Source: Lactobacillus sp. ESL0677
GTDB lineage: Bacteria > Bacillota > Bacilli > Lactobacillales > Lactobacillaceae
Assembly: GCF_029392875.1 (NCBI RefSeq)
Contig: NZ_CP113946.1
Span: forward strand, 1,178,001 to 1,242,000
Length of the DNA stretch: 64,000 bases
Direction of reading: 5' to 3'
In this document: positions 23,754 through 32,317 of the stretch, in pieces
How positions within the stretch are numbered: the stretch's first letter is position 1
Layout: every line of letters starts with the position of its first letter
Program-made: the position numbers and the translations under genes
The notes under the pieces: generated by a model
What the model saw: the letters and a program-made list of their open reading frames with translations, nothing else
Database searches by the model: none
What the model was told of the DNA's origin: nothing

Positions 23754-25214
23754 TTATTTTGCCTTCATTAACTGATCAATTTTTTCTTGAACTATTCGCT
23801 GATCCTTTTTAGTAAATAATGCACTCACAATTACCTTAGGAATTTTTATCTTATCTGACACTTTGACTGTAGAAATCAACAAATCAACTTTACTAAAATC
23901 ATATTTGTAGTTATTACTTGACGTAACATCTAAAATGTCAAGATTAGGAAAAGCTTTTTTTACCTTTATTCGCAATAATTCTGAAGTACCAATTCCAGTT
24001 GCACACATAATAATTATCTTTAAAGTTAATGGATTTTCTTCAAGTGCTTGTGCAAAATATAAAGTTATATAACCAATCTCATTTTCATCAATATTATTTA
24101 ATCCATATTTAGCAAATACTTTCTTTGAAGCTGCAAAAATAATCAGAAATAAATTTTTATATTCCATTTTGATCTGCTCTAACAAGTTATTATTAATGTG
24201 AATGTTCCGCGTTAATCTATTAACTAATGGCTGAATGTGCTTTTCTAGTCTTAATTGAATAAAACTAAAGTCAAAATCCATTTTCTTAGACACAATTGCT
24301 ATTAGTTTCTGAGTAACATTTGAGACAAGCCGAGAAACTTTCACGACTGAGACATCATTTTCAAACCTCGATGAAATTAAATACTCAAAAATATACTCAG
24401 TTTCTTTTTCAGGAACTTCCATATTCAAATAACCACTGATATCTTTTACTACTTGTTGACTAATTTGATAAATTTTAGGATATAGCTTAATGCTTTTTTG
24501 ATCTTTAATAAACGATTCAACTGAAAGAGAACTTGATTTACGTAATCTGATAATCAAGATGTAGAGATGTGAAAACAAATTAACATTGTAAGGATACGGC
24601 AATGAAGTTTGTAATACACTTTCAATTTTATCGATTTCCCTCAAAGCAAATCTCACATCATACTTTTGACTAAAATCCGAACTTTTAAGAAATTGATTTA
24701 AATCTATTATTTCTCTATCATCTATCAGTTCTGTTAACGCATGTCGAATATTTACTTCTGAACCTTTAGCAGCAATATATCCATTTTTCGAAATTAAAAT
24801 TATTTCATATTCTTTAAGAATTGACTTTATTATTCGTTTATCATTTAAGCGAACGTTTAAACTTATAAAATATTTGTCAAAAACCTCACTTTCTTTAATA
24901 CCTTGTGGTGAAACTAGTAAAAGTTGTTTGATAATCCTATTTCTCCGTTCAACTGGAGAAATATTAGTCATTGAATTATCGATAATATCCGAATGTGAAC
25001 TAAGCTGAATATAAAATTGATAATTAACTTTGAACCCTCTACCTCTTTGAGATATAACCAAGGGGCCATCACTATCTTCATTAATATCTTTCACCAGTCG
25101 ATAAACTGTTTTTTTAGAGACATCTAACTTTTTTGAAATTTCTTCTGCAGTAATAAAATTATTACTCTCTAAAAGGAAACAAATTAACTCATGAACTCTT
25201 GGAGAATTCTTCAT
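23754..25214 (-). CDS. PRD-containing transcriptional regulator (MtlR/LicR/BglG type)
   Basis: The ATG at 25214 with AAAGGAG gives 486 residues: an N-terminal HTH (ITAEEISKKLDVSKKTVYRLVKD), an HTH-like region around 90-160, PRD domains with phosphorylatable histidines (HLYILIIRLRKSSS, then KHIQPLVNRL), and a Gat-type EIIB domain (IIMCATGIGTSELL). The C-terminal EIIA part is cut off by TAA. It probably activates this PTS operon when dephosphorylated or in the presence of substrate. A 608-residue full form may be intended. Confidence 0.82.
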   Translation of the reverse strand: MKNSPRVHELICFLLESNNFITAEEISKKLDVSKKTVYRLVKDINEDSDGPLVISQRGRGFKVNYQFYIQLSSHSDIIDNSMTNISPVERRNRIIKQLLLVSPQGIKESEVFDKYFISLNVRLNDKRIIKSILKEYEIILISKNGYIAAKGSEVNIRHALTELIDDREIIDLNQFLKSSDFSQKYDVRFALREIDKIESVLQTSLPYPYNVNLFSHLYILIIRLRKSSSLSVESFIKDQKSIKLYPKIYQISQQVVKDISGYLNMEVPEKETEYIFEYLISSRFENDVSVVKVSRLVSNVTQKLIAIVSKKMDFDFSFIQLRLEKHIQPLVNRLTRNIHINNNLLEQIKMEYKNLFLIIFAASKKVFAKYGLNNIDENEIGYITLYFAQALEENPLTLKIIIMCATGIGTSELLRIKVKKAFPNLDILDVTSSNNYKYDFSKVDLLISTVKVSDKIKIPKVIVSALFTKKDQRIVQEKIDQLMKAK

Positions 25215-25256
25215 ATTCGCTCCTTTCTTGATTCTTAAAGATTCATCTTCTATTTT

Positions 25257-25270
25257 AGTAAACGATTTCA
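25257..25270 (-). promoter_or_regulatory. cre site before the carbohydrate operon
   Basis: TGAAATCGTTTACT on the minus strand matches the cre consensus at 13 of 14. It lies between the regulator start and the probable TTGACC...GATAAT promoter further upstream, a road-block position for CcpA repression of the whole operon. Confidence 0.6.
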
Positions 25271-25811
25271 TCTTTGCATTATCAATACGTGTCCATTGAT
25301 ATGGTCAAATGTTGTTAAAAAATTAAAAATTATATAATTAAATATCAGACTATCACTCAATTTTTGATTCTTAGTAATATGTATTGTAAATAAAACTAAT
25401 TAAAAATAAATACTGACCTAAAAAATGAAGTGGATGCTGTCTTCCAAGACACTATGACTAGCTTTAAATTCAGTAATTATTTTTCAAACTAGAGTTTACC
25501 AGTAAATTAGATAGAGCGATAAACGAAATTAAGTAAAGCAATATGAAAACTTTTAGTTCAATAGTAGAGTGGGTAAAAAATATTAAACTTTTAAATGAGT
25601 GTATAAAAAATAGTGAGTTAAAAACTCACTATTTTTTGTACAATAAACTAGCATATATTTTATTGAAGCGATTTACGCAATCACTAATTACGATTAATTG
25701 ACTAACTTTTAAAAATTATCTTTCACTTAAAATAAAATTGTTTCTCTAAATTTCATGCTTAAACAGTTGGATAATTTTTTTGTTTATATTAGTTATTTTA
25801 AAAAATAAATT
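25271..25811. other. AT-rich intergenic region with a terminator hairpin and fragments
   Basis: No intact gene. AATAGTGAGTT/ACTCACTATT at 25607-25638 forms a strong two-way terminator stem with a T tract. Short peptide-like fragments (such as KLDRAINEIK on the plus strand) could be remains of a decayed gene, but none is recognisable. Confidence 0.5.
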
Positions 25812-26665
25812 TATTTACAAGCAACAATTGAAAAAGTTAATGGTATTTGTGGATAATTATCAGGCATATACCAACCGTCTTGCTTCATGTTATATTTCAA
25901 CATAGGTAATGATTACCAATCTGTTTCCGGGTATTCTCCAAATGACTTAATTGTTAAGCCTGCTTCAAGCAAAGCAGATGTAATTTCTTGAAAATCATGA
26001 GCCCAATTATGGATTACGGCTATGTATTAATTGCTCGCTATTACTAGCATACTCATTTACCTTATATGAAATTTTTGCTTCGTAAGTAGACTCTGTTCCA
26101 CTAAAATAATCGCTTTTCAGCATTAAGCCTTCATTATCTAGTGCAAAAAGCAACGGATGATCGTCACGAATCATAAAAACACCTCCAGGCATTAAAAGAT
26201 TCGCAATCGATTGGGCCCAGTCTTTCAAATCAGGTAACCACGTAATTGTTCCCGCACTAGTTACAATTACATCAAATTACTCTAATTTTTTTGACAACAC
26301 TTTCGACGCATATCTGGCATCTCCCTCAACATATTCAATTTCAGCACCAGCTTGTTTTGCTAAATCACGAGCATACTTCAAAGATAGCGGTGAAAAATCA
26401 AGACCATGAATCATTTAGCACCCAACCGCGTCCAGCTGATAGTATCCGTTCCAATATGACATTGTAAGTGCAATAATCTTTGTCCACGTATTGACTGATT
26501 TGGTAAAAACGGCCTTAACACTTCTAAATTCCTTTTTACTGTTCCTGTAATAGCTTTAGGATTTTTTATATAAGCTTTCAAATTACCATAGACGCCATTA
26601 ACATGCGCCTTTGCGCGATCGTCCCAACTTGCTAAATTATCACTAATTTCTTGTTTATTTTCCAT
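25812..26665 (-). pseudogene. Decayed class I SAM-dependent methyltransferase
   Basis: From MENKQEISDNLASWDDRAKAH through GQRLLHLQCHIGTDTISW (motif I), a frameshift follows LGAK; then HGLDFSPLSLKYARDLAK and YVEGDARY, an in-frame stop before FDVIVTSAGTITWLPDL, then the GGVFMIRDDHPLLFAL methyltransferase C-terminal motifs, and another frameshift before HNWAHDFQEI, plus a last stop after FGEYPETDW. At least two frameshifts and two stops show real decay rather than a single error. It is probably a degenerate small-molecule or ubiquinone-type methyltransferase of no current function. Confidence 0.85.
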
Positions 26666-26969
26666 ATTTTTACTCTCTATTAATTTAATATAAAATAAAC
26701 TATTTTAGTTATATAATAATTCATTTGTGAATAGTATCAAGTTAACATTTCTTGTTTAAGCTAATAAGAGTTAAGAAATCATATGATGTTAAAAGAACTT
26801 TCACTAGCTTCATCTCCATTTTGTAATTACATATTATTTTTACAATGTAATTATATGGAATCGCTATCTTTAAGTCAATATCTATTTTTATAAGCATTAA
26901 ATTTATTGTTGACCTTTTTGATTTTAGTTATTATAATTTATTATGTAAATACATAAAGGAGAAATAATT
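26666..26969 (+). promoter_or_regulatory. deoC promoter and GntR-type operators
   Basis: TTGACC (26909-26914), 17-base spacer and TATAAT (26932-26937) form the deoC promoter. A perfect palindrome TTATGTAAATACATAA (26941-26956) lies just downstream. Upstream are TGTAATTACA (26822-26831) and TGTAATTATA (26846-26855), similar sites. The same TGTAATTACA occurs before the GntR-family gene, so these are probably its operators. Confidence 0.75.
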
Positions 26970-27677
26970 ATGAAATATACAATTGATGACTTTGCCCGCT
27001 TAATTGACCATACGAATTTACATCCGTACGCAACTCAAGAAGATATGAAAAAACTCTGTGACGAAGCAAAAAAGTATCATTTTAAGATGGTAGCAATTAA
27101 TCAAGTTCAATCAGAATATTGTGCTAAGCAACTTGCGGGAACAGACATTGATACTGGAGCAGCAATTAGTTTCCCTTTAGGACAAACAACTGTTGCTTCA
27201 AAGGTTTTTGATACTAAAAATGCAATCGAAAATGGTGCTAACGAAATTGATTACGTAGTAAATTTAACCAAAGTACGTGACCATGATTGGGACTACATTG
27301 AAGACGAAATGAAGCAAATTGTTGCTGCATGCCATGAAAAGAATATTCCGTGCAAAGTAATCTTTGAAACTTGCTTTCTTACCAAAGATGAAATTAAGCA
27401 ATTAGCTCTAATTGCTAAAAAAGTTGAACCTGACTTTGTTAAGACTTCGACCGGCTTTGGGACTGCTGGTGCTAAAGTTGAAGATGTTAAGTTAATGAAG
27501 GAAAATGTTGGCCCTAATGTCAAAGTTAAGGCAGCTGGTGGTATTCGCAACACCGATGACTTTTTAGCAATGATTGCCGCAGGTGCACAGAGAATTGGGA
27601 CTAGCTCTGGTGTGAAAATTATTGAAACTTTGAAGAAGCGCTTTGAAGATGACAACATTACTTCGCTAGATATTTAA
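26970..27677 (+). CDS. deoC: Deoxyribose-phosphate aldolase
   Basis: The 235-residue protein has the DeoC active-site lysines: K158 in KTSTGFG and K187 in [14 protein letters not shown], with D104 in the [12 protein letters not shown] region. It cleaves 2-deoxyribose-5-phosphate to glyceraldehyde-3-phosphate and acetaldehyde in nucleoside catabolism. It is not in the usual deo cluster here but is followed by a GntR-type regulator through a terminator; shared operator motifs suggest direct regulation. AAGGAG precedes the start. Confidence 0.93.
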   Translation: MKYTIDDFARLIDHTNLHPYATQEDMKKLCDEAKKYHFKMVAINQVQSEYCAKQLAGTDIDTGAAISFPLGQTTVASKVFDTKNAIENGANEIDYVVNLTKVRDHDWDYIEDEMKQIVAACHEKNIPCKVIFETCFLTKDEIKQLALIAKKVEPDFVKTSTGFGTAGAKVEDVKLMKENVGPNVKVKAAGGIRNTDDFLAMIAAGAQRIGTSSGVKIIETLKKRFEDDNITSLDI

Positions 27678-27695
27678 AATAAAAATTTTAAGATA

Positions 27696-27746
27696 AAAAA
27701 ATCAATGCAAAATACCAACTGGAATTGGTAAGCATTGATTTTTTTG
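27696..27746 (+). terminator. deoC terminator with nested stem
   Basis: AAAAAATCAATGC pairs with GCATTGATTTTTT (27696-27746). The loop contains a second stem TACCAA/TTGGTA. A T tract follows. Confidence 0.8.
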
Positions 27747-27759
27747 TGTTATAGTAACT

Positions 27760-27769
27760 TGTAATTACA
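27760..27769 (+). promoter_or_regulatory. TGTAATTACA operator before the GntR gene
   Basis: An exact palindrome identical to the site at 26822-26831 lies about 20 bases before the start codon of the GntR gene. It suggests autoregulation. Confidence 0.6.
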
Positions 27770-27788
27770 TAAAAAAGGTGGCAATAGT

Positions 27789-28508
27789 GTGACAAAATCA
27801 GGACAACCTAAATATAAATTAATTGAAGATGATCTACTAAAGAAAATACAAACTGGTGTCTACAAACAAAACACACTAATTCCGCGAGAAGTAGAACTTG
27901 CAGAAAACTATCATGTCAGTCGACCGACCGTACGGCAAGCAATTTCTAAGCTAGTCAACAAAGGCTATTTAGAACGTCGACGCAAGCGCGGAACAATTGT
28001 TAGGCAAGCAAAAATCGAGCAGGAATTTACGCACGTAATCGAAAGTTACAGCACAGAAATGAATACAAAAGGTATTTATCCTAAGACAAACCTGCTTTAC
28101 TTTCAAGTCCAACAAGCTAACTCCGAAGTAAGTGAGAATTTAAAAATTCCGTTGAATGCACCCGTTTTTAAGCTGACACGATTACGTTATGCTGACCAGA
28201 AGCCAATTGTTTTAGTTACTACCTATGTTCCAGAAGAAAGAGTGCCCGAGTTAATTAACTACGACTTTGTTAAGGATTCTCTATACAGCACTTTGGAAAA
28301 GTATCAATTAAAAGTAACGCACGTTATCAGGAAGTTGGAAGTTTTAGAAGCCGATGAAACTACGGCCAATCTACTTAATATTCCGAATAACAAGCCAATC
28401 TTCTATTTTCATACCCAAGGACTTACCAGTGACGAAAAGCCAATTGAATATTCAATTGCCAAGTATCGCGGTGACCTTAATTCATTCATCATCGATGTTC
28501 GCAGATAA
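27789..28508 (+). CDS. GntR-family (HutC/UTRA type) transcriptional regulator
   Basis: The gene starts at GTG 27789 with AAGGTGG ahead. The N-terminal winged HTH (KIQTGVYKQNTLIPREVELAENYHVSRPTVRQAISKLVNKGYLERRRKRGTIV, residues 15-66) is followed by a UTRA ligand-binding domain (LTRLRYADQKPIVLVTTYVP, then YFHTQGLTSDEKPIEYSIAKYRGD). It likely controls deoC and itself through the TGTAATTACA sites. The ligand is unknown, perhaps a sugar phosphate as for other UTRA proteins. Confidence 0.88.
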   Translation: MTKSGQPKYKLIEDDLLKKIQTGVYKQNTLIPREVELAENYHVSRPTVRQAISKLVNKGYLERRRKRGTIVRQAKIEQEFTHVIESYSTEMNTKGIYPKTNLLYFQVQQANSEVSENLKIPLNAPVFKLTRLRYADQKPIVLVTTYVPEERVPELINYDFVKDSLYSTLEKYQLKVTHVIRKLEVLEADETTANLLNIPNNKPIFYFHTQGLTSDEKPIEYSIAKYRGDLNSFIIDVRR

Positions 28509-28681
28509 GCTGAACACAAGTAAAAATTATGTTCATTAGAAGTTTTAACAGACATTTATTCCCATCTGATTTTTAAAATAATCATTAATATTATCAATTG
28601 ACTATGCTTTTATTTCCTAGAAAAAACAGCATAACTGTGTTAATTTAGATAAAGTATAAATTAATCAAAGGAAGGCAAATT

Positions 28682-30955
28682 ATGTCTGAAAAAATTACCG
28701 GCTTAAGTCAAGCCGAAGCAGATAAACTTCTTAAAGAAAAAGGGTTAAATGAGGTTCCAGAACCACAATTTAACTTTTTTAAAGAATTTTTATCTAAATT
28801 ATGGAACCTATCCGCTTGGATTCTGGAAGCAGCCCTGCTTTTGGAATGTATTTTAGGAAAATGGATTCAATCATTATTTGTACTGTTAATGTTACTATTT
28901 GCGGCATGGAATGGTGCGACACAAAAGAAGCGTTCACGGCGGGTGCTAAATAATATTTCCCACAAATTAACGCCAACTGTTTCCGTTCAACGCGACAATA
29001 AGTGGCAAAATATCGATTCCAAGTATCTTGTACCTGGCGACCTGATTAATTTGCAGCCGGGGGACGTTCTTGCGGCTGATGTCAAACTTGTTGATGGCCA
29101 ACTTTCAACTGATGAAAGCTCAATCACCGGTGAAGCTAAAACAGTTCATAAGAAAATTAACGACGCAGCCTTTGCTGGTACAACAGTTGTCGAAGGGTCT
29201 GGCTTAGCCATTGTAACCGCCACTGGATCAAACTCTCGTTCAGGTAAGACCATTAACTTAATTAATAATTCTGCAGCTCCTGGACATTTACAACAGCTAT
29301 TAACCAAGATTATTTATTACCTTTGCTTACTAGACGGTTTCCTAACTCTAATTATCATCGTTGCTTCCTTCTTTAAGGGTGGCGATATTAAAAATTTGGT
29401 CAACATGCTGCCGTTTTTAGCAATGATGTTCATTGCTTCAATTCCAGTGGCAATGCCATCAACTTTTGCCTTATCTAACTCATTTGAAGCAACCAGATTG
29501 AGTAAGGAAGGCGTTCTGACTGCTGATTTAACTGGTATTCAAGATGCAGCCAATTTGAACTTGATTTTACTAGATAAAACAGGAACAATCACCGAAAACA
29601 AGACTGCAGTTGCTCAATGGACCAATTTCAGCCAACTTGACAACAAGTTAGTGCTTGAACTGGCCACAGCAGCAACTGACCAAAGAAATAAAAAAATCAT
29701 TGATGTTGCAATCGATGAGTATGCTATTGAACAAGGATTAACGGTTAAAACAAGTGATGACTTTACTCCCTTCACTTCTGGTACTGGATATTCAATGGCT
29801 AACGTTGATGGTTATAACGTTAAGTTAGGTTCATTTAAGCAGCTTTCACTAATTGATAAAACCGCTAATGACAAAGTAAAGGAAATCGACTTTGGTGCGG
29901 GACGTTCCTGTGCTTTACTAATCAATGACCAACTTGCTGGTGTCTTCATTTTGCAAGATAAGGTTCGGTCAGATTCTAAGGCTGCCTTAGCCGAATTAAA
30001 AAAGCGCGGTGTTCGCCCAATCATGTTAACCGGTGACAATCAAAAGACAGCTTTAGCAGTTGCTAAGCAAGTTGATTTAACTGGTGACGTGATTTCAATT
30101 CATGATTTTAACGAAAATACCGACATTAATCAGTTAACCGGAATTGCGGATGTCTTGCCAGAAGATAAATTGCGCATGGTTAAGTTCTTCCAAAAGAAGG
30201 GCTACATCGTGGGTATGACTGGTGATGGCGTTAATGACTCACCTGCTCTGAAGCAAGCAGAAGTTGGCATTGCTGTTTCTAATGCAGCCGACGTTGCTAA
30301 ACGGTCCGGAAAGATGGTTTTACTAACTGATGGTTTGAGTTCAATTGTTAAGATTTTAGATGCTGGTCACCGTGTTTACCAAAGAATGACCACGTGGTCT
30401 TTAACTAAATTAGCAAGAACAGCCCAATTGACAATGCTATTAACTTTTGGTTACCTCTTCTTCAACTATATTCCGATGGCGTTAAACGCGATGGTTATCT
30501 ATACTATTATGAATAATATGGTAACCATGATGATCGGAACTGACCGCACACATATCACTTATAAGCCAGAAAACTGGAATATCGCTAAATTAGCCAAGAT
30601 TGCTTTTGCACTTGCTTTTGGCTGGACAGTAATTGGGATTATCACAGTTGGCTACCTAAATATCCATGGCTTTAGCCACGGTACAGTTTCAACGATGGTT
30701 TATGTCTATCTTGTACTAAGTGCAATGTTCATCCTGCTAATTACCAGAACTAAGCGTTTCTTCTGGCAGGATTATCCATCAAAAGCTGTTGGTTTAACCC
30801 AAATTGCTGATATAATTTTAACGATTATCCTTGCCCTTTTTGGTATTGCAATGACACAGATTAGTTGGACTAACCTGTTAATTACCTTTGCAATTGCAAT
30901 CGTAGCAGCTGTAATAGTTGATTTATTCTATCAACCAATTATGAAAAATAAATAA
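28682..30955 (+). CDS. P-type cation-transporting ATPase (P3A-like)
   Basis: The 757-residue protein has the phosphorylation motif DKTGT (D298), the actuator ITGEA (149-152; most P-types have TGES), GDGVNDSPAL in the hinge, and membrane segments at about 43-62, 65-78, 211-230, 241-258 and six more after residue 580. The PVAMPSTFALS M4 motif and length are like the P3A proton-pump group. It probably exports H+ or another cation at low pH, useful for an acid-producing organism. The cation is inferred only from the family. It is monocistronic with its own terminator. Confidence 0.85.
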   Translation: MSEKITGLSQAEADKLLKEKGLNEVPEPQFNFFKEFLSKLWNLSAWILEAALLLECILGKWIQSLFVLLMLLFAAWNGATQKKRSRRVLNNISHKLTPTVSVQRDNKWQNIDSKYLVPGDLINLQPGDVLAADVKLVDGQLSTDESSITGEAKTVHKKINDAAFAGTTVVEGSGLAIVTATGSNSRSGKTINLINNSAAPGHLQQLLTKIIYYLCLLDGFLTLIIIVASFFKGGDIKNLVNMLPFLAMMFIASIPVAMPSTFALSNSFEATRLSKEGVLTADLTGIQDAANLNLILLDKTGTITENKTAVAQWTNFSQLDNKLVLELATAATDQRNKKIIDVAIDEYAIEQGLTVKTSDDFTPFTSGTGYSMANVDGYNVKLGSFKQLSLIDKTANDKVKEIDFGAGRSCALLINDQLAGVFILQDKVRSDSKAALAELKKRGVRPIMLTGDNQKTALAVAKQVDLTGDVISIHDFNENTDINQLTGIADVLPEDKLRMVKFFQKKGYIVGMTGDGVNDSPALKQAEVGIAVSNAADVAKRSGKMVLLTDGLSSIVKILDAGHRVYQRMTTWSLTKLARTAQLTMLLTFGYLFFNYIPMALNAMVIYTIMNNMVTMMIGTDRTHITYKPENWNIAKLAKIAFALAFGWTVIGIITVGYLNIHGFSHGTVSTMVYVYLVLSAMFILLITRTKRFFWQDYPSKAVGLTQIADIILTIILALFGIAMTQISWTNLLITFAIAIVAAVIVDLFYQPIMKNK

Positions 30956-30969
30956 TGAATTTAAAATAG

Positions 30970-31031
30970 AGCTTTTTAGTTAAAGAGCTTTATTTTTTTA
31001 CAAAAAAATACTCCTAAAACTTAGGAGTACT
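30970..31031. terminator. Convergent terminators of the ATPase and GNAT genes
   Basis: Plus strand: AGCTTTTTA (30970-30978)/TAAAGAGCT (30981-30989) followed by a T tract. Minus strand: TACTCCTAA/TTAGGAGTA (31008-31030) followed by ATTTTTTT. They serve the two convergent genes separately. Confidence 0.8.
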
Positions 31032-31035
31032 GTCT

Positions 31036-31563
31036 TTAACGGGTTAGTTCATAAACATACGAGGTTTCATCAGCACGGTAAACACCGTGCAAAGTTCCCA
31101 CTTGCTTAAAGCCCATTTTATCAATCAAGTGTTGCATTGCCTGATTATCTTCATGCGTATCAATTCTAATTGAATCAACTTCAGGGTGATTGTCCCGAAT
31201 ATTTTCAATTACAGCTTGCAACAACTTAGTAGCATAACCATTACCAGCGTGTTTAGAATGAATTGCGACCCGATGAATAACCACGTAATTATCTGTTTGC
31301 ACTAACCAGTCACCATTTAATTTATCATATGAATGATCGGGTGGTGTAACGATCGAAATTGCACCAACGGTCTCCTCATCATCAGAAACAGCTAAGTATG
31401 CCCAACCATTTTCAATATCTTCCTTAATTTGATCAGTTGATGGATAGTCACCCTGCCATTGATTAACACCACTTTCTGCCAATTGGTTAGCACCATCTTT
31501 TAAAATCGCCATAATTTGATCAAAGTCGATCATTGTTGCTTTTCTTAATTGCAAATTTTTCAC
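31036..31563 (-). CDS. GNAT-family N-acetyltransferase
   Basis: The 175-residue protein has the acetyl-CoA loop HSKHAGNGYATKLLQ (residues 100-114; Q/R-x-x-G-x-G/A pattern) and a C-terminal VDSIRIDTHEDNQAMQHLIDKMGFKQVG typical of GNAT enzymes. It is a small-molecule or protein acetyltransferase of unknown substrate. Translation begins MKNLQLRKATMIDFDQIM with the ribosome site AGGAGA. It is monocistronic. Confidence 0.85.
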   Translation of the reverse strand: MKNLQLRKATMIDFDQIMAILKDGANQLAESGVNQWQGDYPSTDQIKEDIENGWAYLAVSDDEETVGAISIVTPPDHSYDKLNGDWLVQTDNYVVIHRVAIHSKHAGNGYATKLLQAVIENIRDNHPEVDSIRIDTHEDNQAMQHLIDKMGFKQVGTLHGVYRADETSYVYELTR

Positions 31564-31642
31564 TTCTCCTTTTAAAACATACGGTTTATTATACCGACGC
31601 TAATCAAGTATGTAAAAATATTTGTTTTTGCAACACTAATAA

Positions 31643-31682
31643 AAAAACAGTTTTCTTTAATTACAAAAGAAAACTGTTTTAC
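31643..31682 (-). terminator. apt terminator
   Basis: AAACAGTTTTCTTT pairs with AAAGAAAACTGTTT over 14 positions in 31643-31680, with a T tract on the minus strand and a matching one on the plus strand. Confidence 0.8.
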
Positions 31683-31684
31683 TA

Positions 31685-32212
31685 TTAAGCACCATGATAT
31701 TGGACAAGTGAATAAATATCAAGTCCTGGTAATTTTTCCTTACCCTTTAAATCAGGTAATTCAATATAGAACGCAGCACCAACTAAGATACCACCTAAAC
31801 TTTCAATTAATTGCTTGCAAGCGCGCAACGTTCCAGCTGTTGCAAGTAAATCATCACAGATAACTACCCGTTGTCCTGGCTTAATCGCATCCTTATGCAT
31901 TTCCAAACTGTTAGAACCATATTCCAAATCATATGAAGCTCTCTCGACTTCTCTTGGCAGCTTATGAGGCTTTCTTGCAGGAACAAAACCTAAACCTAAT
32001 TCAGTTGCAACGGGGCAGCCCACAATAAACCCACGAGCTTCAGGACCGACAATGACATCTGCTTTTCTACTCTTAGCGTATTCTGCAAGCTTATGTGTAG
32101 CCGCTCTAAACAATTCACCATCCTGCAAAATCGGGGTAATATCCCGAAAGACAATCCCCTTATTCGGAAAGTCATTGACACTGGCAATCCGTTCTTCAAA
32201 AATGTTTTCCAT
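31685..32212 (-). CDS. apt: Adenine phosphoribosyltransferase
   Basis: The ATG at 32212 gives 175 residues. The PRPP-binding motif is [13 protein letters not shown], and the protein has [18 protein letters not shown] and [21 protein letters not shown] (the flexible loop), as in Apt. It converts adenine and PRPP to AMP in purine salvage. The ribosome site GGAGG lies about 11 bases upstream. An alternative TTG start six codons earlier is less likely. It is adjacent to recJ, separated by a terminator, as is common in lactobacilli. Confidence 0.95.
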   Translation of the reverse strand: MENIFEERIASVNDFPNKGIVFRDITPILQDGELFRAATHKLAEYAKSRKADVIVGPEARGFIVGCPVATELGLGFVPARKPHKLPREVERASYDLEYGSNSLEMHKDAIKPGQRVVICDDLLATAGTLRACKQLIESLGGILVGAAFYIELPDLKGKEKLPGLDIYSLVQYHGA

Positions 32213-32293
32213 AAGAAGAAAAACCTCCAAAACTTCATTTGCTTTTCAAAGCACAATTTAACTTACATATTCTAACAGATTTAACTATAAAAA

Positions 32294-32317
32294 GCACTAA
32301 AAAACGTGTATTAGTGC
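32294..32317 (-). terminator. recJ terminator overlapping its stop codon
   Basis: GCACTAA (overlapping the recJ TAA) pairs with TTAGTGC around a short loop, with TTTTT following on the minus strand. Confidence 0.7.
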
